From: Viridothelium virens
Lineage: Eukaryota > Ascomycota > Dothideomycetes > Trypetheliales > Trypetheliaceae
Length of the DNA: 64,000 nt
Reading direction: 5' to 3'
Assembly: GCA_010094025.1 (NCBI GenBank)
Contig: ML991815.1
Coordinates: 62,001 to 126,000 of the forward strand
Under the pieces are notes generated by a model. The model had not been told where the DNA came from, ran no database searches, and saw only the letters and a list, made by a program, of their open reading frames with translations. The position numbers and the translations under genes are program-made. Shown in pieces: positions 24,067-36,402 of the stretch. How positions within the stretch are numbered: the first letter of the stretch is position 1; every line of letters starts with the position of its first letter.

Positions 24067-26378
24067 GTGGTATTATGGGAGTAAGTAAAGTTTATTAAAA
24101 GAAGTGACAGGCAGGCAACTGGATTACAGGTCAGGATAGAACAGGTTTGGGATATTGACCATTGGTCTCCTGGTATGTATGTCTTCGAGAGGGTACATGT
24201 ATTCGATATGGAGATCGACTTGACGAAATGGCTCTAACAGCACAATTGACGCTTCCTGTACACGAGATTTTTGTTCAGAACACGACCGAGGATTAAGGAA
24301 CTACAGCCCATCAACGGCAGCCAGTATCTTGACATTCGACTGTATTGATGAGTGACTTTAGGTATGGTGATCGTACTGCTGAAATTGCACGGACTAAGGT
24401 TCGGGCATGGAATCATGTAAGTCGCCAAGAGCGGTCCTCTTGCTACCTTCAAGGGCGATGTCAGGCGTTTGCCAGTTGTTAATATCTCCACGGTCGGAGA
24501 CCCCGAGCGTGTTCTTAAGGCTATTGCTGCAGGGCCAAAGTCTAATTGCAGGGTCTTCACAGTAACCCTAGCTCTCACATACCCACCTAGGTTTGCTTGA
24601 TAGTGCTCGTCGAGACCCATGTGACCCTGGAGTCTTCAGGGGCGGCGGGGTAGGTGGTCGGGAATAATAGCCTCTAAGACGTCAGGACCGGAGAGGATAT
24701 GACCGTTGGAACTCGTGTGAGAGTCTTGATATACCTCTCATAGGAAAGGCATCCCTATCCGTTGGCATGCACGCTGGATATGCCCATTCTGACCCAGATG
24801 CTCTGTGCGGGTTCCTTATCTTGCCCGATACCTGGCTTCTTGTAGGAGTCATTCTACCCAAATTTGGGCCGGAGATACCGATGTTGTAGAAACCCCCTCC
24901 CGAAGAATCTTCTAGCCCACATATTACCAAATAGTCAAAGAGCGAGGCGTACATCGGATTACGCAGATAAGGGTCTCTGATAGTGCAGACGTATTTGGAG
25001 GATATGTTTTGGATTCTCTGCAGAAGAGCGGTCTGCTGTAACATGGTCAGGCCAATGAGCATTCTGCCCGAGTTGGTATTCAGACCCCGCAATGCCAATC
25101 AGTCTCCTGATTTTTCCTCGAACTTCTAGACTGCTGTGTCATGTGCCCTATGGGCAAGACGAGCCTCCCGTTACAAGGGGAGAAGACGCAGATGATCGTC
25201 GCTTGGAGGGGTAAGGTGGGGAAACGATTTTGTTCCAGATGACAGGCACCATGGGCTTCGAAAGGATATCCACCAGCGAAAATTTTACGACTCTTACGTA
25301 ACAAGTCTAGTGAAAATCATCTATGCTATCAGTGAGGAGTGCCTTTTTCCTTCTGACAAGACTGTCAATTGCTGAAGGACCACAAAGAAAAGGATGGGCA
25401 AAAACAAACACTCCTCTGAAGAAATAAGCACTATACCGAGGGTGCGTTGTTGATGAGCGTTACGACTACTTTCAAGTCATTTCTGCAAGATCCAGAGTAA
25501 AGTGCGGCAGAAGCAGCAAGCTGCAGCTGGGCCGAAAGGCGCGCTCCGCTAATAGATTAAATGATTACCGGCGGCGGGCAAATCTGCCGTAAATCCCTTT
25601 ATCCAAGATGTCCTATTGGCGGCCCCTTCGGCGGTACAGCTTAGCTTTGCGTCGTCGTAAAGGGTCCAGCAAGCGGTCTCGGGTGCAACGTCGAGCAGAG
25701 CACGAGATAGCCATGTGTTCTCCTCAAGCTTGATCAGACGAACACAGTTCCCTCGAGCAAACTCAACAGTGCTCCCATGTAGCATTGCGTGCTTTCAGTC
25801 CTGATGTCGACTGCGGCTTGCTGCGCAGGCTGTCGGGTGCCTGACTAGAGAAGCGTGGGTTGGTGGTCGGTTGTAAGGGAAAAAAAGGTACCGATGGTAG
25901 TGAGTACAGATCTTCATATGCAGCCTCGATCGAGGTTGCAGACGGTCGTGGTAAAGAGGGTCCGGGTGGGTCCCAGCTGTATTACGCACAGCCCTGGTTG
26001 GGAAAGCCGACCCGGCATTGGCCAATCAGCAGACAGCCCGCCATCTCTCGCTGGAGCTCCTGCCGGCTACTTCGGCCTACGTTCGAGGTCCCGCTGTTGC
26101 ATAACTCACTACGTATCGCCGAAAAACCTGGAAAGAGAAATCCTTTGCTTCTTCCATTCTTCCACAATCCGTTACACTGACAACACTCCACCTGTCCTGT
26201 CATCCCGCGTGTCAGCTTGAGCAAGGCTATCAGCGCGATTTAAGAAGAGGCGCACATTCGACTGCTCTTGAATACCACGGGCCGAGCTCTCCAACAGCAC
26301 CTTTTTCCCACCCCGCTGTACTGTGACCAGCTTGTTGTGTTCGGCACAACCGTAAGAATCAAGTCGGGTTCCCAAGAT
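24067..26378. other. Intergenic region with unrecognised frames
   Basis: About 2.3 kb. Minus-strand frames at 24234-24620, 24682-25098 and 25080-25304 follow each other and could be remnants of one gene, but I recognise no domain and see no convincing exon joins. Frames at 25855-26220 overlap on both strands and lie in the MFS gene promoter. Confidence 0.4.
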
Positions 26379-28139
26379 ATGTTTCTTACGCAGCAGAGAA
26401 GAACCACCCCTCGAGATCCAGATCAGTTTCCAACTGCCCAGCTATTCTTACTTGGTATGTCATGCTTCAAGTTTGGCTACCATCTTTTCACGTGCTTGCC
26501 ACAGCTAACATACAACAGCCCTTGTCCGCGTTGCGGAGCCGATCGCCCTTACCTCTGTTCTACCATATGCTTGGAAGCTCGTGCTTCATTATGGCGTCGG
26601 ATCAAGAGACGATGCGTCCATCTATGCTGGCATCCTCATCTCCGCCTTCTCGCTGGCTGAGGCCTTGACGGGCATGTTCTGGGGAGGATTGTCGGATCGA
26701 ATTGGACGTAAGCCAGTTCTTCTACTAGGATGTGCCGGCACAATGCTCTCCCTGCTTGTGCTAGGCTTTGCACCTAATTTCTGGGCTGCGCTGCTCGGCC
26801 GAGCGCTCGGTGGTATTCTCAATGGGAATATAGGCGTCATTCAGACGATGGTTGGCGAACTGGTCACCAAACCAGAGCATGAACGTACGTCAATATTTGC
26901 ACAGTCTCTCAATCAGTATTTCCCATATGGTCTTCCTGTTAACTTCGACTCTCTACAGCGAAAGCATTTGCCGTCATGCCTTTTGTATGGTCCATAGGTA
27001 CAATCATCGGTCCATGTATCGGCGGATACTTTGCGAACCCAGCACAAAATTTCCCTACTTACTTCCAATCAGGAGGTCTCTTTGATACCTTTCCATATCT
27101 TCTACCTAATCTCATTTGCGCTGCACTTCTACTCGTCTCCATAGTCCTTGGCTATGCCCTTCTTGAAGAGACTCACCCTGATATGCAGCCTTGGAGTACA
27201 CAGGCAGATTTGGACAACACTACAGCCGAAACACCACTTATTGCAACCGCCGGAGCTACCTCTAATGCGGAGGCTGATCTTCGGAATGAATCATACGGCA
27301 CTTTCAATGCTATTGATGTTGAAGAAGATCAGGAGTGGGTCGTGAAAGCAGACGGGCGTCGTCCTTCGGTCTCTTCGGTATCCTCCACCAAAGTTTTGTC
27401 CAAACGCGTCACAATGCTTGTTTTGGCGCTCGGAATCTTCACATATCATTCCATGACCTACGATCACCTGCTGCCCATCTTCCTCCAGGACAAGCGCGAG
27501 GATGACATCTCCGCCTTTTCTCTGGACTCGCTAGCAGGTGGCCTGGGCTTAAGCACTCAGCAAACCGGAATCATCCTGGGCTTCAACGGCTTGATTGCTT
27601 TGTTCATCCAGGCTGTTATATTTCCGTGGGTTGCCGCTACACTCGGAGTGTGGAGAACTTTCATGGTAGTCACGATTTTACATCCAATCGCCTACGTTAT
27701 GGTGCCATACATCGTCTTGCTTCCTCCGAACTTCATGTATGCCGGTATTTACGCCTGCCTGACCGTTCGCAATCTCGTCTCGATACTTGCCTATCCGGTC
27801 ATCCTGATTCTTATTAAGGAAGCTTCCCCGTCAGCTTCATGTCTTGGCAAGATCAATGGTCTTGCAGCGAGTACTGGAGCTGCTGCACGCACTGTCGCCA
27901 GCCCCATAGCTGGTTGGCTGTATGCGATAGGCTCCCAGATGGACGTGACTGCGTTGGCATGGTGGGCAAGCGCCGTAGTCGCCGCCGTAGGAGCCATTCA
28001 GGCATTTTTCATCCATCGGGATAAGAACAAGACTTATCACGTTCGCGCTGCGGCTCCGTGTCGTCTCGTCAACCCCGAGGGATCAAAGAGACCTGACGTG
28101 GTCCACATCCTTATCCAGGACGCAGACGAGGAGGTCTAG
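26379..28139 (+). CDS. Major facilitator superfamily transporter
   Basis: A 12-helix MFS transporter of 540 residues that resembles the DHA1-like 'zinc-induced facilitator'/YCR023C group. Exons are 26379-26454, 26519-26884 and 26959-28139 (introns 64 and 74 bp). Motif A is clear between helices 2 and 3: GGLSDRIGRKPVLLLG. It is followed by GRALGGILNGNIGVIQTMVGEL. After the second intron come MPFVWSIGTIIGPCIGGYFANP and a long hydrophilic central loop (about residues 230-300). The second half runs from VTMLVLALGIFTYHSMTYDHLLPIFL to GAARTVASPIAGWLYAIG. The C-terminus is short and cytosolic. The substrate cannot be deduced; homologues are annotated for drug, sugar or metal-related export. The start is the first ATG in frame of exon 1, next to the predicted first helix. 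Confidence 0.92.
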
Positions 28140-28770
28140 AAGTGGCCTATGCCCGGCAGACCATGACACGGTCAGCCTTCGCAACTTGATTTTTTGTTTC
28201 TTTATATGCATGATGCCTCCCGAAGCCCAAAAGAGCATGGCGATTGAGCGTTGCCCAGGCATGGCGTCAAATTCAGGACATTGAATGGTATTATATCCCT
28301 GGCGTGCTCACAGGCATTCCCACAAATGTGAATAGAACTTTCAATGAATCATTCAGTGGCGTTTCAGACAGGAAGAGAAAGGATGACGGAACTTTTATGG
28401 GGCCCGAAACTGGTATTTTCACCCTCTGAACTTGTACATAAAATGAGACATTCAAAAATACACACCCTTGACTTGAAAATTGACCAAACAATGAGCCTCA
28501 TATAGTTGCACATTGGAATCCTCACAAAAAGCTATGTTATTTTATCTTTCGTCAGGAGGATTGCGGAGCATTGCACGTGCTAAGTTGTGGAGGAGGCTTG
28601 GTGAGGGACTAGGTTCGCATGATTCGCGATGCCGAGGCTTGCTGAACAGGACCAAAACAGACTCAATCTCACATGGCAATGTGAGGCCTCAGGTACTCCC
28701 AGACCACTTTTTCGGCCGACACGATGTCTTATTGTAGCCTCTGAATGAGCTTGTCGCTCTTGAGAGAATC
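28140..28770. other. Intergenic region
   Basis: About 630 bases between two plus-strand genes, holding the MFS 3' end and the promoter of the TMEM135-like gene. I see no further feature. Confidence 0.5.
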
Positions 28771-30546
28771 ATGTCTTCTGCTGCTTCGTCTGCTTCATCT
28801 GGATCACAGCACTCTGCCGCTCGTGCTGATCCAGTCCTTCGGAACGCGCTACGATACACTGTCAGCGCGCGCGAATACGAGCTTCTCCACCGATATCTCA
28901 TCTCTCAGGCTCCGGCAGTCAAGAAGCGCTCAGTACCTCCGGCGCGTTATGAAGCAATTGTTAAGAGAAAAGGGGACTATAATGCCGCCGCAATTCGAGC
29001 GTCAATTCGAGTATTTCTCGGCACTTATACTAGCTGCAAGCTTTACGAGATCATTACAGAAAGGCTCTTGTCGAGATCGGGATCCAAGAAGTATGACTTC
29101 GAGTATCAACTCTGTCTTATCCAGCTTTACTGACAGAGAGATTTGTAAAAGGACAAAAACTTCAGTCTGGAAATCGCTGAACATACGTCTATCTGCATCT
29201 TTCTCCTTCATACTATTATTCTATCGCCTCCTGCATCGGTTCTTCACAAGACTCCGGGAATCCCTTCTCACCGAGAGCGCACAACCATTTCGACGGCGGA
29301 ACCCCAAAGTAGCCAAAGCACTGACTTCGACCCTTGCGCCTGCGGTCGGCGCTGGACTTTCAGGACTGTTTTTGGGTCTTTGTCCCGCAGACCAACTCCG
29401 TATCACCATCACCATCTACGCTTTAACAAGAGCCTTGGAATTCGGCTACAATGGTCTGGAGGAAAGGGGCTGGTTTAAGAATCGACCATGGTGGTTTGGC
29501 AGCTGGCTGCTCATGCCGGTAGCCTGTGGGCAGCTCCTGCACGCATTCGTGTTCGATCGCGACTGCTTCCCCGAGTCCTTCGGCAGATGGATCATGAAGT
29601 ACTCCCCCGAATACATCCAGCAGCGTCCGCCCAACTATCCCCCAAACAAACCCTGGCCCGGCACCTACGACATCGTCGACAGCCTCGCCGAGATCTCTCG
29701 TCTCAACTGGCCGTAAGCTCCCCCTTCCCCCTCTTCCTTCCCTCCAAACTCATCCATTCCAGCTAACTCCATCCCAGATCCTTCACCTCCCCAATCCTCT
29801 ACCCACACGCCCGCCTCCCCCCCTCCCTCCCCTCCATCTCCCCCATCACCTCCCCCGCCCACCCCTCCCACACCCGCCTCTCCTGCGCCCTGCTCCACCC
29901 GACCGACCCCTCCTGCCCCCGCACCTACCTCAGCTTCTTCCTGCGCAGCTTCCCCTCCACCGCGCGGCTCTTCACGCTGCTGCTCACGCCCCTCGCGCTG
30001 CTCACTCGGTGGCGCGCCTTCCTCCACTCGCCGCTGTCCGCCAGCAACGCGCTCGCGGCGCGCATCCTGCGGCTCTCAGCGTTCTTCACCGGCGCCGTCG
30101 GCACCGCCTGGGGCTGCATCTGCCTGTTTCAGAGCGTGCTGCCGCGGCGGGTGCTCCCGACCCAGCGCTGGTTTTTGGGGGGCGCGGTGGCGGGGTTGTG
30201 GGCGGTGTTGGAGAGGGAGGGCGGCAGGGCGAATTTCTTGTATTCGGCGAGGTTGAGCCTGGATTCGGTGTGGAAGGTCGGGAGGAAGAGGGGGTGGTGG
30301 AGGGGGTGGAGGAATGGCGATGTGTTGGTGTTTACGGCGAGTGTGGTCTTGATGAGTGTGTTGTTTGAGGCGCAGCCTAAGGCGGTGAGAGGCGCGGTGG
30401 TGAGGAAGGGGTTTGGGGTTGTGAGGGGGGATGGGTGGGTTGATAGGGTGGGAGGTGGAAAGCAAGAAGAGACGGGGGGTGAGCGGGATGCGGAGGGGAG
30501 GATAGTAGAAGGGACGGAAGATTCGGCTGAGAAGAAAAGTGCGTAA
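28771..30546 (+). CDS. TMEM135-like integral membrane protein
   Basis: A 554-residue membrane protein of the TMEM135 family, whose animal member acts on mitochondria, peroxisomes and lipid balance. Exons are 28771-29090, 29137-29712 and 29778-30546 with introns of 46 and 65 bp. The family N-terminus is present: DPVLRNALRYTVSAREYELLHRYLISQAP and RYEAIVKRKGDYNAAAIRASIRVFLG. After the first intron follow LNIRLSASFSFILLFYRLLHRFF, FRRRNPKVAKALTSTLAPAVGAGLSGL and ITIYALTRALEFGYN. The conserved CFPESFGRWIMKYSPEYIQ and TYDIVDSLAEISRLNWP close exon 2. The last exon is Pro/Ser/Arg/Leu-rich, then Gly/Glu-rich. Wobble bases switch from C to G at about 30165. The first intron is very short, and a 34-bp alternative acceptor would add four residues. 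Confidence 0.87.
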
Positions 30547-30975
30547 ATTGCTGTAAGGGTGTGTGTGCGATGTGTATGATTTGATGCCTAAGGTTCATGG
30601 GTATGACGAATACGGATCCAATTAATGACGGTGGGAAAGTTTGGAATTTGGGAGATCTGGGTGGTTTTCCAGTCGCATGGATGAGCTATTGAAATTACCT
30701 CACAAGTGTGGTAGGTCAACCGGATGAGTTCACGAGCTGACTGTTGCCTCTGGCATACAATTACTTAATGTGCATAATATTGATCTACTTGAACAGTGAT
30801 GGCTATGCTCCCTATATTTCCATGAATGCAGCCAGATGAATTCCAAAATGTGAATGCTTCGAATAGAACAAAAAAACCCCAACACCTGGCGCTAAACTTC
30901 ATTCGCACGTGCTCTCGTTCAAAGGAAACTCGTCGCAATGAAGGAGCCATGCCTCAGGGTATATATCGCCCCACA
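30547..30975. other. Intergenic region, convergent 3' ends
   Basis: About 430 bases between the 3' ends of the TMEM135-like gene and noxR. It holds the two 3' UTRs. No other feature was seen. Confidence 0.5.
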
Positions 30976-32830
30976 TTACACCACTTCCAGCCACACCTAT
31001 GAAGTGTCATAAGTTAGTAATGCTCACTATAGATTGCCAGGGAATGTGAGAGAAAGCATACCTCCATCTTTCCCATGTCCGCCTTCTCTCTCTGCGCCTG
31101 CTTCCTGCAGGTTGATATAGACATGTCTAGATCGTCTTGATCTCCCATCGTAATCATGTCGCCATCATCGTTGATCTTCACTTTGAAATTCCGCCTAAGA
31201 CCAAACTTGGCGCGAATCTGATCGATGAAATCCAAGAACTCGACCGCCGGTCCGATCATGACGTACCGAGTATCGTCAGCGTGGACCTTGACGCGAATCT
31301 TGCTGACTTCCTGTCGTCGTGACGATTGCCGCCCGAAGCCGCCGCTACTGCTACCCGAGAGGGGCTCTCGTCGACTTTGAGTGCGAGACTGCTGGCGCGA
31401 GTTGGAGACCATGTCGAACTCAACGTCTTCACCAGAATAATCATCGTCAAAGTCCTCTTCTTCCTCGTCAATGTACATAGGCCGCTGGTTCCGCGATCGC
31501 GGGCCACTGTTCCGACTGTACATGTCATACACATCGTCGGGGTAGGAGTCGGATTCGTTCTCTTCGGCGTACCGACGTCGAGGCGGCTCCTGCCTGCTCC
31601 TACCGCTGTTACTGGATGGGCCCATGTCCCTGCTCCTAGAGGGGGGCGTCATGTCTTCTCTAGCTCGAGGCCGTTCTGAAGCTGATCGAGTAGTACCCAT
31701 GCGTGGTTTGGTGGGAGAGGCGCTGGGAAATGCTGCAGCGCCAAGCTCGAGTCTTGGAGGTTTGGGACCAGCTTTGACAGATTGTGCTCTACTAGGTAAC
31801 TCCCTGGTCGTCGGCTCGTCAGATCCACGTTTATCTCTGCTGGCCTTTGGGTTGCTCTCGCTCTCAGGCGGTGGTGTCGGAGGGAAGACATTGCGGTTGA
31901 GAGGTGGCTCGGATTGTTGTCTTCGACTTGTGATACCAGGTTTGACGAGATTGGACGCGGCGAACGAAATCTTGTCGTCTGGTCGATCGTCTGCTGCCCC
32001 ACCGGTCGATTGTTTCTTCATTTCGGCTCCAGTAAAGCCAGTGAATGTATTGCTTCTCTCGGTAGCGGCGACGAGACGGGCTTTGCCCAAGTAGTCCTTC
32101 GTCTTCAAATTCTTGACCTTTGCAGCATTCGGTCTGTAAATGATTCCAACGGGTATGGAAAAGACAGTGTATCCCTACGTATGTTAGGAACAGTTACCAG
32201 GATATGGTTGGGCATGACAAACCTCGGCTTGCTCCCGGATTGCCTCGTCGATAACATCGTGATCCGGATTTGCCTTCTCATTCGCAGCGAATTGTAGATC
32301 CTGCATACCTGCGTCCATCTGCTGCAAGTAAATGTAACACAGCCCCCGGTTGAACAGTGTTTCGCATGCATAGAGCTTGAATTTAAGGCCCAATTGATCA
32401 TAGTCAATACTGTTATTGCCTCGCAGATACAGTAGAGTATCATTGAAGTTGGCCAATGCCTCCTCAAAATCGCCCATCAGAAAGTTCGAAACACCTTGCT
32501 GGAAGTAGGCAACGGCCAGATATTGATCGAGCTTCACGGAGCGCTGATAGCATTCGACCTAATACTGTCAACTCAATTCTGCCAATGCTTCCGACCTAGA
32601 CTTACGGCTCTTTCATGCTCTCCCAGTGTTGCATGGATGACTCCACAGTTGAAGAGTATCTTTGACGTATCCGCAATCGAATCGAAGTCTTTGAGTGCCT
32701 CGTCGAATTCATTCTTGTCATAATGTTCCATCGCCTTCACCCATGTCTCAATTTCCTGTTCCTGTCAGCCACCAGCACGGCATATTAAGCTCGGAGACTA
32801 AGTGCTTTGCCGTACCTGCTTGAGAGACAT
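30976..32830 (-). CDS. noxR: NoxR, NADPH oxidase regulator (p67phox-like)
   Basis: This is the cytosolic activator of fungal NADPH oxidases NoxA/NoxB, which produce superoxide during differentiation and hyphal signalling. Five minus-strand exons: 32830-32816, 32755-32606, 32558-32223, 32174-31062 and 30996-30976. Introns are 60, 47, 48 and 65 bp; the product is 544 residues. Residues 1-165 form tetratricopeptide repeats (WVKAMEHYDKNEFDEALKDFDSI, AVAYFQQGVSNFLMGDFEEALANF, LFNRGLCYIYLQQMDAGMQDL), the Rac-binding part. After GYTVFSIPVGIIYRP comes the activation-type segment, then a long disordered Pro/Ser/Arg region with an acidic run (DEEEEDFDDDYSGED). The PB1 domain fills about residues 457-540 (IRVKVHADDTRYVMIG, KVKINDDGDMITMGDQDDLD). 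The first exon is 15 nt and the last 21 nt, so gene finders may clip both ends. Confidence 0.93.
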
Positions 32831-34330
32831 TGCGAGATTTATCGCACACCTGGACTAGGCGTTCCTGTGCCGCACACCTACGTGCGGAGATCCACGCCCC
32901 TGTGCAGATCGAGATGGTGGTGGAGGATTGCGGAGATATCAGGCCTGTGGAAGCGGTGGCTTGTGTTTTCGCTAACTTCTGTAGGTAATGGGTGTGACTG
33001 TAGTATCGCTGGACTCGAAGACGCTTTTGAGTGAACCGCCAGGGCTTTCCAGGGAGGGGGATGTGAAGTTCCAGCCGAAGGAACGGATAGGACGGACTGG
33101 CGGACTCTGCTAGTGGGTTGTGATTTGGACGGCAGCGACGGGATCGAAGAGGCGGACCAGGTGGACGATTAGACCGGCGATAGTGCAGAGAAAAGGAAAA
33201 TCAAAGAGTGGAAGCCACGAGGGCGGATTATACGGGATCAGGCTCGGCTTGTCGTCTTGTAAAAGAAACGGCAGGTCACACGAATAGGGCCAGCGCGTAT
33301 TCGACAATGTACCTCGACCACCAGGGCCCCGAGTGCACTTGGCGGATGTCAAGGTTAAGTTAAGACTTGGACGACCAACAGATGGGACAGATGGGGTGCA
33401 GCGGGAAAGGCCGAAATAGCAACGATAGACTCCATGAGCGCGAGATGAGCGCCACCAGGATCTTCAATGCATGAAGCGGGCCTTGTTTGACCCATTCTGG
33501 ACGTGTCTGGTCTTTGGGCCAAGCCGGCTTCGGTGCGGTGCTTCAAGTCTCAATCGCTGGCTACGCGTGTCAGCGTGGTGGATCTGCACTGGATTGGCTG
33601 ACGACACAGTGTGTTGTGCTCGCTTGCCCTGCCCGGCGCTTCCTCTCTCCAGTGGACTGCCCCTGCTAGCATCCTAGCTTGGACCTGCATCTTTTATCCA
33701 AGGCCAATCGGGTGGAGGTGCGCATCGGAAAGACATCGACCATTTTCTTGTACGACTTCTAACTTTCGTCTGTACGAAATCGTCCTGCTTTCAATCCATC
33801 AAGTTGCCAATGCCACGGAGAAGACTCGAGATGCAAGATGTGCAGGGGCTACTCGTCGGCTTCATTACCTAATCCGACTCCCCGACAGTGAGCTCACCCA
33901 TGTACGGTTTGAGGTCTGCAACACCTTCGTCACGGGCCTTTCTTAGCATATATCTAATCTTACTCTGACGTCTTCGGCCGACGATTGCGGCTCTTGCTGA
34001 AACATGGGGATTCTTGAGTGCGCCGAGCTCCGAATTATTGCCAAGTGTGCTGTTAAAAGACCTCGAAGGGCACCTGTACGCGAGCAGACGACTTGACTAT
34101 TCCACTAGGATGAAACCCAGCCCTTCGACACTTGGCACAGTTCGCTTCTATCTCCAGATCTATGAAACCGCTCATGTTGGCAGCTTTTAAGCCATGCTGA
34201 AGCCCGACAGAGTATCAAAATCAGAGCCTAATCACGTTCGCGATTCCCTTGCTAGACTTGTCCATGGCGATGTCTCCGTGACAATTGTAACCGAGCTGAA
34301 GGCCTTGTCTACGATGCATCCCACAAAAAT
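32831..34330. other. Intergenic region upstream of noxR
   Basis: About 1.5 kb between the noxR start and the CCS1 stop, both on the minus strand. It holds the noxR promoter and CCS1 3' UTR. Short frames at 33110-33946 on both strands are unrecognised. Confidence 0.45.
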
Positions 34331-35227
34331 CTATATCATCCCCCTCTCGACCTGCTCCTTCCGTTCCTCCCAGACCGTTTTACCTGAGCACGAACAAATA
34401 GTTTTGTCGTTGTCCCAGACCCCTGCACTCCTCGCTATCACACCAACCAACGTATCTGGGTCTTCCTTTTCAAACCTGTCATCTTGACTCTTGGACACGA
34501 CAATGCTCCTTCCAATCATCTCCCAAATCTGGATTGGCTTGTCGGTAAAGATTGCCCCCACGCCGCCCTTGCTAATTTCGACAGTCCCAAACACACCTCG
34601 TGCTGGTGGTGTTCCTTGCTTGGGTTTTAGAGCTTCCCATATCCCGCCGGTCGAGGCCGCCCCTCGAGAGATATCACCTGTCTCTCTGACAGTGGCATGA
34701 TAGCTACCTGGAGACAACCCTCGAATAGTAAGATCGATGAGTGTCATCGCAGGAGAGACTTGTACCATGCGAACGAGTCCTCGGACTTTGTTCGGGACTG
34801 CTGTAGAATGCGTCTCTAAGATACAGACGGCAGCGTCTAATGTAGACCTTAGCATTCGATGTGACCAAGGCGCTGCGGGCAGGGGAAGCCTGACTGTCTG
34901 AAGCACCACTGCCTCGTAAAATTGCATCCCGACCTGTTGCTTCTATCGCCTTAACGATTGAAGAGGGGGCGACTGTGCCTTCAACAGAGATCAGCTGATC
35001 TTTTAGATTTGGAGTGACTTTGTTAATGCCTTTAACCTGTAAGCCATTTAATTTTGCAGAGCAAGGTAGAGACTTCTACCCTCGAGCTTGAACAAGGATG
35101 TAGAGACATCCTTAATGCAGGCCTCGCAACTCAGAGGTACTGCGAATGTCGTCTTGCATTCGCGTCAGCAGACAATGAGATAATGATAGGAAATGGTAAG
35201 CTTGCAAACCTCAAACGGACGTATCAT
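34331..35227 (-). CDS. CCS1: Copper chaperone for superoxide dismutase
   Basis: This chaperone hands copper to Cu/Zn superoxide dismutase (Sod1) in the cytosol and mitochondrial intermembrane space. Four minus-strand exons: 35227-35210, 35152-35080, 35029-34895 and 34836-34331 (introns 57, 50 and 58 bp), 243 residues. Domain 1 (residues 1-75) is a heavy-metal-associated fold with the CxxC site in [25 protein letters not shown]. Domain 2 (about 85-215) is SOD-like: [52 protein letters not shown]. Domain 3 ends with the CxC motif in [18 protein letters not shown]. The 18-nt first exon MIRPFE is chosen because it restores the family N-terminus; the first intron ends with the non-consensus AAG. 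It diverges from MRPL23 across about 400 bases. Confidence 0.93.
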
Positions 35228-35635
35228 TGCAGGGAGTAGCAGTACTTGGATAGGTCGGAGTATGAATTCGGAGAAGAGTGACCACCAAGGACTGGACTTT
35301 ATTTTCTACATCTTGAAGCACGCAGTTGGAGGTAGGTGGCATGAGTCCAGTCCCACCCTGGTGCCGAGGCGGCGGATTGGAAATCATCGTTCGGCTGCTT
35401 CCGAGCTCCGCGGACAACGCGAGAAACCCATCAACCTAGGGTGCCGTGTGCGTCGAACCACTCTACAGTCTTGCGGTCGCCTTCTCTTGGCCGTCCTTAG
35501 AAGGAAGAAGTGCTTGAAGCTTGTCAGAAATGTTGTCGAGAGCTTGAGGAAGCTCTCAACTGTTATCAAGACCATTCTCAGCGCCACCAGCGGCTGCCAT
35601 CGACTATTTTCTCCCTGTGAATTTCCCCCTCTGCC
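35228..35635. promoter_or_regulatory. Shared divergent promoter of CCS1 and MRPL23
   Basis: The 408 bases between the start codons of two divergently transcribed genes. Both promoters must lie here. I did not find a clear TATA box or a named regulatory site. Open frames on both strands are taken as shadows. Confidence 0.45.
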
Positions 35636-36239
35636 ATGTCGCAAACGATTGGAAAGGTAGTCATCTTGTAAATCTTCATTCAAGACAGCTCAGCTCATCC
35701 TATCGCAGACTAGGCTAGCTTATAGCCGGGCCTGGCATCTCGTAGATGTTGGGTCTGATCCACGTCCATTAGGACGAATAGCTTCCAAAATCGCCCTGAC
35801 ACTCATGGGCAAGAACAAACCCATCTGGGATCCCTCGACGGATTGCGGAGACTATGTCATCGCTGTTGGCTGTCGCGAGCTCCACACGACAGGCAAAAAA
35901 CGATTTCAAAAGCAATACTATCATCATACCACACGACCTGGCAGTTTAAAGTCCTTGACGATGGACAGAATGATTGATAAATGGGGAGGTGCAGAGGTAT
36001 TGAAAAGAGCTGTCAGCGGCATGCTGCCCAAGAATCGGCTGAGGGCTCCTAGGCTTGCGCGACTAAAAGGTGAGGGTTGAATCAGGGGACTCGTCTAGAT
36101 CGCAATACTAACAGGCTGCGATACAGCGTTTGAGGGAGTCGCTCATCCCTATAAACAGAACATCATTCAATCACGGCACGACTCCAGTACAGCAGAATTA
36201 TCAGAGACGAAAATAGGACTATCGATTTCTCGGTCATAG
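35636..36239 (+). CDS. MRPL23: Mitochondrial large-subunit ribosomal protein uL13m
   Basis: This is the mitochondrial member of the L13 family, part of the large subunit of the mitoribosome. Exons are 35636-35656, 35709-36069 and 36127-36239 (introns 52 and 57 bp), 164 residues. The L13 fold is recognisable throughout: RAWHLVDVGSDPRPLGRIASKIALTLMGKNKP, then DYVIAVGCRELHTTGKKRFQKQYYHHTTRPGSLK, and VSGMLPKNRLRAPRLARLKAFEGVAHPY. The 21-nt first exon encodes MSQTIGK; there is no long presequence, which is normal for this protein in fungi. Bacterial L13 is about 142 residues, so this one has a modest C-terminal extension ending LSISRS. The 3' end lies 163 bp from that of urate oxidase. Confidence 0.94.
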
Positions 36240-36402
36240 AGATGTGAGCTTAGATTGCATCGTTAGGCGCTTGGAGATTACCCAGTCCATCTGTACAGTG
36301 AGGATATATTTTGACGGCATGTACAATAAGATAAAAGAATCAGGAACGTCACTGAACCTTGAACTCCTTTGCACCTCATTGCTACAGTTCTATCACGAAA
36401 TC

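Noticed and set aside
29091-29124. 34-bp intron in the TMEM135-like gene
   Set aside because: Shorter than other introns here; the acceptor 12 bases further on gives 46 bp and the same frame.
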